From positions 1 through 11,693 of the forward strand of contig JAISII010000089.1 in NCBI GenBank assembly GCA_031262125.1: a DNA stretch of 11,693 nucleotides, written 5' to 3'. This DNA comes from Oscillospiraceae bacterium (lineage in GTDB: Bacteria > Bacillota > Clostridia > Oscillospirales > Acutalibacteraceae). The notes under the pieces were generated by a model. That model did no database searches. It had not been told where the DNA came from and worked only from the letters and a program-made list of their open reading frames with translations. Position numbers and translations under genes: made by a program. This document shows, in pieces, positions 6,001-11,693 of the stretch (within the stretch, counting starts at the first letter, position 1; each line of letters starts with the position of its first letter).

Positions 6001-7365
6001 ATGGACTATACAAACGATTTTAACGGGGCGTTGCCCTATGCACCCGAGGCCGAGCAGGCTGTTTTGGGTGCGATTATAATGGATGCCGAGTGTATGAACA
6101 CCGTTTTGGAGATTTTGCCCAAAGCGGAGTATTTTCATATTTCGACCCACAGAATAATATACAAAGTTATGCTGAGTATGTTTGTAAACAGCCGCACTAT
6201 TGATATTGTTACGATTATTGAAGCTTTGAAGGCAGAAAAAGACTTTGACGATGCCACAGGCAAAACGTACCTTTATCAGCTGGCTGAAAACTGCCCGGCA
6301 ATTTCCAACGTGGCTAACTATGCATGGCTGGTGCGGGAAAAATACGAGGTTCGGCAGCTTATTCAGGTAAGCAAAGAGACTATTGACGAAGCCGGCGAGG
6401 GCAAGTATGAGCCGTCGGAGTTAATTGACAGTGCCGAGCAGAAAATTTATGATATTCGCAGCGGACGCAACACAAAAGGGTTGCGGCGTATTGACGAAAT
6501 TATTATGCAAACCTACGACAGGCTGGATGCCTTGAACAGCGTTGAAAACAACGACTTAAAGCCAATACCCTCGGGCATAGGGTCGCTGGACCGTGTTATA
6601 ACAGGGCTAAACCGCAGCGATATGCTGCTTATTGCGGCACGACCCGGCGTGGGCAAAACAAGCTTTGCCCTTAACATTGCAAAACATGTCGGGCTAAAAG
6701 CCCGCAAAAAAGTTGCCTTTTTCTCGTTAGAAATGACAAATGAGCAGTTGGTTGCCCGTTTGCTATCTACCGAGGCTTTGGTGCCAAGCACAAAGCTGCG
6801 TACGGGGCAACTGTCTGCCGAAGAATGGCAGCGTATTATTTCGGCGGGCGATGTTCTGTGCAAAACCGAAATTTACATAGACGATACACCGGGCATTACC
6901 GTGGCAGAGATGAAATCTAAGCTGCGGCGGCTAAAGGGCGTTGATGTTGTTGTGGTGGACTATTTGCAGCTTATGTCAAGCGGTCGGCGTAACGAAGGGC
7001 GAGTGCAGGAGATTTCGGAAATTACACGTAACATGAAGGTGCTTGCCAAAGAGCTTAATGTTTCGCTTATTATGCTGTCGCAGCTTTCTCGTGCAAGCGA
7101 ACAGCGTGCCGAACATAGACCAATGCTTTCCGATTTGCGTGATTCGGGCTCGATTGAGCAGGATGCCGACATTGTGCTGTTTTTGTACCGAGAAGCAATG
7201 TACGACCGTGATGCTCACACCGAAAACCCAAATGCCGACCAAAACGACTGCGAAGTTATTATTGCAAAAAACCGCCACGGAGAAACCAATACCGTGCATT
7301 TGCACTGGACGGGCGAATATATGCGATTTACCGATATTGAAAAACGCTATGATAAACAAAGTTAA
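6001..7365 (+). CDS. dnaB: Replicative DNA helicase DnaB
   Basis: This is the hexameric 5'-3' helicase of the replication fork (called DnaC in B. subtilis), 454 residues and a normal length. The N-terminal primase-interacting domain starts at about residue 10 (YAPEAEQAVLGAIIMDAE). A linker leads to the RecA-like ATPase: Walker A RPGVGKTS at 214-221 (K219, T220), the SLEM motif in AFFSLEMTNEQL, Walker B DVVVVDYLQLM with D320, then LSQLSRASEQR and the arginine-containing DSGSIEQDADIVLFLYRE. There is no intein insertion at the usual sites. The ATG at 6001 has only a weak ribosome binding site (TAAGAG, seven bases upstream), and the downstream reading is family-like from the first residues. It follows rplI by 63 bases and overlaps tilS by 17. 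Confidence 0.97.
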   Translation: MDYTNDFNGALPYAPEAEQAVLGAIIMDAECMNTVLEILPKAEYFHISTHRIIYKVMLSMFVNSRTIDIVTIIEALKAEKDFDDATGKTYLYQLAENCPAISNVANYAWLVREKYEVRQLIQVSKETIDEAGEGKYEPSELIDSAEQKIYDIRSGRNTKGLRRIDEIIMQTYDRLDALNSVENNDLKPIPSGIGSLDRVITGLNRSDMLLIAARPGVGKTSFALNIAKHVGLKARKKVAFFSLEMTNEQLVARLLSTEALVPSTKLRTGQLSAEEWQRIISAGDVLCKTEIYIDDTPGITVAEMKSKLRRLKGVDVVVVDYLQLMSSGRRNEGRVQEISEITRNMKVLAKELNVSLIMLSQLSRASEQRAEHRPMLSDLRDSGSIEQDADIVLFLYREAMYDRDAHTENPNADQNDCEVIIAKNRHGETNTVHLHWTGEYMRFTDIEKRYDKQS

Positions 7366-8323
7366 AACCACAATTGAGAAAAACAGCCTTTTAAAAAAAG
7401 GCGATACAATAATTGTTGCACTGTCCGGCGGGGCAGATTCGGTCTGTTTGCTGGATGTGCTGCTAAAGCTAAAGGACGAGCTTGACCTTAAAATTTGTGC
7501 AGCACACGTCAACCATTGCCTGCGGGGTGAGGAATCAGACGGCGACGAAAATTTTGTTCGCAGCTTGTGCAGCAGCCTTGACCTTGAGCTTTTTGTTAAA
7601 AAAGTTGATGTAAAAGCACTTGCCGAAGAAGAAAAAATCGGCTTAGAGCTGTGCGGCAGGAACGTCCGCTATGCTTTTTTTGAGGAGCTTGCAATTGCAC
7701 ACAACGCCAAAATTGCAACTGCACACAACGCCAACGATAACACCGAAACTTGTTTATTTAACCTTGTGCGGGGTTCGGGGCTTAAGGGTGTGTGCGGCAT
7801 ACCTTTGCAGAGGGGCTGCTTTGTCCGCCCGCTGCTTGCTGTAACACGAGCCGAGATTGAAAACCATTGCATCCAAAACAATCTTGAGTTTGTTACCGAC
7901 AGCACAAATTTGCAAAACGACTATACTCGCAACAAAATCCGCAACACGGTGTTGCCGTTGTTGCGAGAGTTTAACCCTAATTTGGAGAACACCATAACCC
8001 GCTTTACAGGGCAAATGGGCGAGTTTAGTGCTTTTTTTGATTTTGCAGCATCAGCTGCATTAAAAAGTGCCGAGGTTGAATTTTCGGGCGGCACAGCCTA
8101 TTGTCTTGACAAGCTTAACGCAATGCACCCAACCCTTTTGCAAAATGCGGTTAACTTAATCTACCGCAGCCTAACAGGTACAAGCCTTGAGGAAAAGCAC
8201 GTCTTGCTCTGCTGCGAGGTTATTAAAAACCGCACTGGGGCAGTTAATTTGCCTGATTTTTACGATGCAAGGTGCTATAAAGACAAATTTTTTAAAATAG
8301 CAAAAGCAAAAAATACTGATTAA
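7349..8323 (+). CDS. tilS: tRNA(Ile)-lysidine synthase, short form
   Basis: TilS converts C34 of the CAU-anticodon tRNA(Ile) to lysidine using lysine and ATP, so that AUA is read as isoleucine; it is normally essential. The PP-loop SGGADS is at residues 26-31. Further family motifs are HVNHCLRGEESD, IATAHNANDNTET (122-134), DSTNLQNDYTRNKIRN and LPLLREFNP. From ATG 7349 the protein has 324 residues, well below the 430-470 of E. coli and B. subtilis. The N-terminal catalytic domain and part of the middle domain are present, but the usual C-terminal domain appears to be missing, as in the short Aquifex enzyme. The frame is open far upstream inside dnaB, but family similarity begins at about 7349. 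The start lies inside the last codons of dnaB, without an evident ribosome binding site, suggesting translational coupling. Confidence 0.92.
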   Translation: MINKVKTTIEKNSLLKKGDTIIVALSGGADSVCLLDVLLKLKDELDLKICAAHVNHCLRGEESDGDENFVRSLCSSLDLELFVKKVDVKALAEEEKIGLELCGRNVRYAFFEELAIAHNAKIATAHNANDNTETCLFNLVRGSGLKGVCGIPLQRGCFVRPLLAVTRAEIENHCIQNNLEFVTDSTNLQNDYTRNKIRNTVLPLLREFNPNLENTITRFTGQMGEFSAFFDFAASAALKSAEVEFSGGTAYCLDKLNAMHPTLLQNAVNLIYRSLTGTSLEEKHVLLCCEVIKNRTGAVNLPDFYDARCYKDKFFKIAKAKNTD

Positions 8324-8366
8324 TTATAAATTTGTGGATAGAAAAAGAAAAGGTAGGGCAATACAA

Positions 8367-8903
8367 ATGACAAACGATATTTCTAAAGTGTTAATAAGCG
8401 AACAAGAACTTGACAATTTGGTTACAAAACTTGCAAATCAAATCAATTTGGATTATAATGGTAAAGAATTGGTGCTTATTGGGCTGCTAAAAGGCAGCGT
8501 TGTGTTTATGACAGACCTGATTCGCAAAATAAACCTGCCGTGTACAATAGATTTTATTTCGGTTTCCAGCTATGGCGATTCGACCGAAAGCACGGGGCGT
8601 GTTAAAATCAATTTCGACGTTTCGCAATCGGTTGCGGGCAAGCATGTTGTGATTGTAGAGGATATTATCGACAGCGGCAACACAATAAGCTATATGCTAA
8701 AATATTTTGACGGCAAGGGTGCCGAATCGGTTAAAATTTGCACATTGCTCGACAAACCCGACCGCCGTGTAGCCGATATTGAGGTTGATTATTCCGGCAC
8801 GATAATTCCCGATGAGTTTGTTGTTGGCTATGGGCTGGATTACGCCGAAAAGTACCGCAATTTGCCATATGTAGGAATTTTGAACCCGAATGTATATTCT
8901 TAA
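8367..8903 (+). CDS. hpt: Hypoxanthine(-guanine) phosphoribosyltransferase
   Basis: This purine-salvage enzyme joins hypoxanthine or guanine to PRPP to give IMP or GMP in the cytoplasm. At 178 residues it matches the bacterial family. Motifs: LLKGSVVFMTDL (pyrophosphate-binding loop), the flexible-loop segment SSYGDSTESTGRV, the PRPP-binding motif VIVEDIIDSGNT (E98, D99, then DSGNT 102-106), and the base-binding region LLDKPDRR with DEFVVGYGLDYAEKYRNLPYVG near the end. I start at ATG 8367, which has TAGGG eight bases upstream. The in-frame GTG at 8334 would add 11 basic residues and has no ribosome binding site. It sits 43 bases after tilS and before ftsH, the same order as in B. subtilis. 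Confidence 0.96.
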   Translation: MTNDISKVLISEQELDNLVTKLANQINLDYNGKELVLIGLLKGSVVFMTDLIRKINLPCTIDFISVSSYGDSTESTGRVKINFDVSQSVAGKHVVIVEDIIDSGNTISYMLKYFDGKGAESVKICTLLDKPDRRVADIEVDYSGTIIPDEFVVGYGLDYAEKYRNLPYVGILNPNVYS

Positions 8904-8978
8904 AACAGAGTATATTATTAAAAGTTAAACAAATAATTATTTTAGAATTAAGTAAAGAAAAAGGAAACATTTAAAACA

Positions 8979-10961
8979 ATGGATAATTTTAACAAAAAGA
9001 GCATTGGCAATGTTGTTGTTTTAGCTGTGGTTGCAATCATAATGATTAGTGCAGCCTTTTTTCTGTTCAGCCCCCGTGGCGGAGCGGAATACACTACAGC
9101 CGACATTAAATATTTGTTCGATAACGGGCAAGTTACCGCTTTTGAGCTTGACCACGGCAATGGCGACATAATTATTAACTATAAAGGCGAGCTGCCTGTT
9201 ACCTATGACGGAGTAACAAAAACTCCGGCAACAACTTCGGCATCCGGTACAAAAGCCGACGATAAGGATAAGGTTAAAACCCTTAAATGGTCGGTTGCCG
9301 ACCCCACGGCGTTTATGAAGTGGATCAGCGACGAAGGCTATGTGGACAAATATAATAAAGCTAATAATACCCTAATGGAATTTAACGACAAACGTGCAAC
9401 CGATAATTCGTTTTGGGTTAATATGTTCCCGACAATTTTAATGATTGTGGCAACGGTTGTGCTGTTTTGGTTTTTGATGCGTAGGTTTAAAGATATGGGC
9501 TTGGGCGGCAAAGAAATGATGTTCGGCAAAGCCAAGGTTAAAAACACAAACGACGAAAAACGCAAAACCACTTTTAAAGATGTTGCCGGAGCAGACGAAG
9601 AAAAAGAAGATTTAGAAGAAATTGTAGAGTTCTTAAAATCTCCCGAGAAGTTCAATTCGCTGGGCGGACGCATACCAAAAGGTGTGCTTTTGGTGGGCCC
9701 CCCGGGTACGGGTAAAACATTGCTTGCCCGTGCAGTTGCAGGCGAGGCCGAAGTGCCGTTTTTCTCAATTTCGGGCTCGGACTTTGTAGAAATGTTTGTC
9801 GGCGTTGGTGCAAGCCGTGTGCGTGATTTGTTTGAGCAAGCTAAAAAGAACTCGCCCTGTATTATTTTTATTGACGAAATTGACGCAGTAGGCCGCCAAA
9901 GAGGCACAGGCTTGGGCGGCGGGCACGACGAGCGTGAGCAAACCCTTAACCAACTGCTTGTTGAGATGGACGGCTTTGGTGCTAACGAAGGCGTAATTAT
10001 GATAGCCGCAACAAACCGCCCCGATATTTTAGACCCTGCATTGCTGCGACCCGGGCGTTTTGACAGGCAGATTGTTGTAAACTACCCCGATGCCAAAGGG
10101 CGTGAAGCCATTTTGCGTGTGCATTCTCGCAAAAAGCCGCTTGCCCCCGATGTTAAGCTTAAAACCATTGCAAAAACCACAGCCGGCTTTACGGGTGCCG
10201 ATTTAGAAAACCTGCTTAACGAGGCTGCACTTTTGGCAGCACGCAAAAACAAAAAAGCAATTACAATGGAAGAAATCGAAGCCGCAACCATAAAAGTTGT
10301 TGTAGGCACCGAGAAAAAATCCAAAGTAATGAGCGATAAAGAAAAGAAGCTTACCGCATACCACGAGGCAGGGCATGCAATTGCCTTCCACGAGCTTGAA
10401 ACGCAAGACCCCGTGCATCAGATTTCGATTATCCCGACAGGTATGGCGGGCGGCTATACAATGCCGTTGCCCACCGAGGATAAATCCTACCGCAGCCGTA
10501 ACGAAATGCTGGACGAAATTGTTGTTTCGCTAAGCGGGCGTGTTGCCGAAGCCTTGGTTATGAACGACATTTCTACAGGTGCAAGCAACGATATTGAAAA
10601 AGCAACCGCCACAGCAAAGGCTATGGTTACAAAATACGGTATGACGGCAGAGCTGGGTACAATCAGCTACGGCGGCAACCAAAACGAAGTATTCATTGGG
10701 CGAGATATGGGGCAGGTTAAAGATTATTCGGAAGAAACAGCCGCAAAAATCGATAAGGTTGTTCTGGAAATCGTTAATAACTGCTACAAAAAGTCCGAAA
10801 GCATACTCAACGGCAACATCAGCAAGCTCCACGAGGTTGCAGCTTTCTTAATCAAGCACGAAAAGATGAGCCAAGACGAGTTTGAGGCTGTTATGGGCGG
10901 CACTTATGTTGAGCCGGTTGAAGAGCCGGAAGAAGAAATTAAGGAAGAAGCCGAGAACTGA
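8979..10961 (+). CDS. ftsH: ATP-dependent zinc metalloprotease FtsH
   Basis: FtsH is a membrane-anchored hexameric AAA+ protease that degrades misassembled membrane proteins and some soluble regulators. This 660-residue copy is complete. Membrane helix 1 is at about residues 10-31, an extracytoplasmic domain follows to about 145 with a Thr/Ser/Lys-rich loop near 75-95, and helix 2 (FPTILMIVATVVLFWFL) ends near 167. The AAA module has Walker A GPPGTGKT (240-247), Walker B CIIFIDEIDAVG and the second region of homology NRPDILDPALLRPGRFDR. The zinc site is HEAGH at 462-466, with the probable third ligand D538 in TGASNDIEKAT. The C-terminal tail is very acidic (EEPEEEIKEEAEN), as is common in Firmicutes. 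The ribosome binding site AAGGAAA lies about 11 bases before the ATG. It is the last gene before a terminator. Confidence 0.97.
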   Translation: MDNFNKKSIGNVVVLAVVAIIMISAAFFLFSPRGGAEYTTADIKYLFDNGQVTAFELDHGNGDIIINYKGELPVTYDGVTKTPATTSASGTKADDKDKVKTLKWSVADPTAFMKWISDEGYVDKYNKANNTLMEFNDKRATDNSFWVNMFPTILMIVATVVLFWFLMRRFKDMGLGGKEMMFGKAKVKNTNDEKRKTTFKDVAGADEEKEDLEEIVEFLKSPEKFNSLGGRIPKGVLLVGPPGTGKTLLARAVAGEAEVPFFSISGSDFVEMFVGVGASRVRDLFEQAKKNSPCIIFIDEIDAVGRQRGTGLGGGHDEREQTLNQLLVEMDGFGANEGVIMIAATNRPDILDPALLRPGRFDRQIVVNYPDAKGREAILRVHSRKKPLAPDVKLKTIAKTTAGFTGADLENLLNEAALLAARKNKKAITMEEIEAATIKVVVGTEKKSKVMSDKEKKLTAYHEAGHAIAFHELETQDPVHQISIIPTGMAGGYTMPLPTEDKSYRSRNEMLDEIVVSLSGRVAEALVMNDISTGASNDIEKATATAKAMVTKYGMTAELGTISYGGNQNEVFIGRDMGQVKDYSEETAAKIDKVVLEIVNNCYKKSESILNGNISKLHEVAAFLIKHEKMSQDEFEAVMGGTYVEPVEEPEEEIKEEAEN

Positions 10962-10982
10962 AATTTTTAAATTTTAAAAATT
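10962..10982. repeat. A/T-only palindrome directly after the ftsH stop
   Basis: AATTTTTAAA, one T, and TTTAAAAATT form a perfect 10-bp inverted repeat with a one-base centre, starting on the base after the TGA. Without G-C pairs it is a poor terminator stem and may simply reflect A/T-rich spacer DNA. Similar T-run/A-run palindromes follow the gdpP stop and its copies. Confidence 0.6.
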
Positions 10983-11001
10983 ATTTTTAAACAATGGCAA
11001 G

Positions 11002-11047
11002 AATAAAATCTCCTATATTGGGGGTTTTATTTTTTGTTTTTTTATGT
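11002..11047 (+). terminator. Rho-independent terminator after ftsH
   Basis: A 12-bp stem pairs 11002-11013 (AATAAAATCTCC) with 11020-11031 (GGGGGTTTTATT) around the loop TATATT. Two of the pairs are G-T. The stem is followed by a T-rich tract broken by one G (11032-11043). It closes the rightward gene run and separates it from uvrA. Confidence 0.85.
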
Positions 11048-11053
11048 TACAAT
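11045..11053 (+). promoter_or_regulatory. Candidate extended -10 promoter for uvrA
   Basis: TGTTACAAT fits the extended -10 form TGnTATAAT with one mismatch in the hexamer (11048-11053). It lies immediately after the ftsH terminator T-tract. I see no good -35 box at the right distance. Transcription would start near 11060, giving a 100-base leader before uvrA. I recognise no LexA box nearby. Confidence 0.4.
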
Positions 11054-11160
11054 ATAGATTGAAATTTTTTAAGACAAATTTTACGAAGATAAACGGGCAA
11101 ATTAAAAAGATAAGTTAAATTTATTAGAGCATTAAAGTAAAGTTACATGAAAGGTAAAGT

Positions 11161-11693
11161 ATGATAAACGACAAGCTGATTATTAAAGGTGCAAGAGAAA
11201 ACAACCTTAAAAATATAAATTTAGAAATCCCACGGGACAAGCTGATTGTTTTTACGGGGCTTTCGGGCAGCGGCAAAACCTCGCTTGCGTTCGACACTAT
11301 CTATGCCGAGGGGCAACGCAGATATGTAGAAAGCTTGTCGTCCTATGCTCGTATGTTTTTGGGGCAGATGGAAAAGCCGGATGTGGACTCGATTGACGGG
11401 TTGTCGCCTGCAATTTCTATCGACCAAAAAACAACCTCAAAAAACCCACGTTCTACCGTCGGCACAGTTACCGAAATTTATGATTATCTGCGTATGCTTT
11501 ATGCAAGAATTGGCATACCGCATTGCGTAATTTGCGGCAGAGAAATTGCCCAGCAAACCATTGACCAAATTGTAGACAAGGTTATGGAGCTTGAACCCGG
11601 AACAAAATTTATGGTGCTTGCACCGGTGGTAAAGGGGCGAAAAGGCGAACACGTAAAAGAGCTTGACAAAGCACGCAAGGGCGGCTTTGTGCG
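11161..11693 (+). CDS. uvrA: Excinuclease ABC subunit A (5' part, runs off the right edge)
   Basis: These are the first 177 codons of UvrA, the ABC-type ATPase that recognises DNA damage and loads UvrB in nucleotide excision repair. Family hallmarks: IIKGARENNLKNINLEIP at 7-24, Walker A GLSGSGKTS at 33-41, FDTIYAEGQRRYVESLS, then YARMFLGQ and GLSPAISIDQKT, and TVGTVTEIYDYLRML, followed by HCVICG with the first two cysteines of the first zinc module. The window ends within the UvrB-binding region. The ATG has AAAGG six bases upstream. It follows the terminator and probably starts its own transcript. Confidence 0.96.
   Translation, partial: MINDKLIIKGARENNLKNINLEIPRDKLIVFTGLSGSGKTSLAFDTIYAEGQRRYVESLSSYARMFLGQMEKPDVDSIDGLSPAISIDQKTTSKNPRSTVGTVTEIYDYLRMLYARIGIPHCVICGREIAQQTIDQIVDKVMELEPGTKFMVLAPVVKGRKGEHVKELDKARKGGFV

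Noticed and set aside
7043..7348. Upstream extension of tilS inside dnaB
   Set aside because: The frame is open by chance within dnaB; TilS-like sequence begins only at about 7349.
6001..7365. Intein in dnaB
   Set aside because: The Walker A and later motifs are continuous and the gene has normal length.
6976..7512. A 178-residue minus-strand frame across the dnaB-tilS junction
   Set aside because: Both genes on the other strand are well supported, and the frame resembles no protein family I know.
7697..7734. Repeated GCACACAACGCCAA at 24-base spacing in tilS
   Set aside because: Both copies encode AHNA in or near the normal IATAHNAND motif; a short coding coincidence or small local event without effect on the frame.
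8904..8978. Separate promoter for ftsH in the hpt-ftsH spacer
   Set aside because: Several TATATT-like boxes occur, but none has a -35 box at acceptable spacing; the spacer is simply A/T-rich.
9338..9907. A 189-residue open frame on the minus strand inside ftsH
   Set aside because: It lies antisense to the highly conserved AAA module and has serine-rich composition typical of reverse translation of such genes.

Overview
The window reads as a chromosomal housekeeping region of a low-to-moderate GC Firmicute, most likely a member of the Clostridia (Oscillospirales/Ruminococcaceae-like). This rests on the gene families (RNase J, GdpP-type c-di-AMP phosphodiesterase, bL9, DnaB, TilS, Hpt, FtsH), on two gene blocks also known from Bacillus (gdpP-rplI-dnaB and tilS-hpt-ftsH), and on AT-rich spacers with sigma-A-like promoters and AGGAGG-type ribosome binding sites. 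The genus cannot be named from the sequence alone.

Layout. Minus strand, 1-981: ribonuclease HI (rnhA) followed by the 5' part of a cysteine desulfurase gene that runs off the left edge. A divergent intergenic region (982-1332) carries a clear promoter for the rightward genes (TTGACA-17-TACAAT), a weaker leftward candidate for rnhA, and a possible 15-codon leader ORF. Plus strand, 1333-10961: ribonuclease J with a long disordered N-terminal extension, GdpP, three tandem copies of a 118-bp unit containing the gdpP 3' end, ribosomal protein bL9, replicative helicase DnaB, a short TilS that overlaps dnaB, hypoxanthine phosphoribosyltransferase, and the membrane protease FtsH. A rho-independent terminator follows ftsH. 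A new unit then starts with uvrA, cut by the right edge.

How the genes fit together. The rightward run combines RNA decay (RNase J), c-di-AMP turnover (GdpP), translation (bL9, TilS), DNA replication (DnaB), purine salvage (Hpt) and membrane protein quality control (FtsH). rnjA and gdpP look translationally coupled, and tilS starts inside dnaB. The two blocks that are separate in B. subtilis lie directly next to each other here, so rnjA-gdpP-rplI-dnaB-tilS-hpt-ftsH may form one long transcript or a few overlapping ones. I see no second strong promoter before the terminator at 11002-11047.

Nothing resembles a defence system, mobile element, CRISPR array or biosynthetic cluster. The most unusual structure is the 118-bp tandem array at 5103-5437. 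It holds two extra copies of the last 26 codons, stop and spacer of gdpP. Their differences from the live copy fall mostly at synonymous or conservative positions, as if each copy had once been the working end of a gdpP allele.
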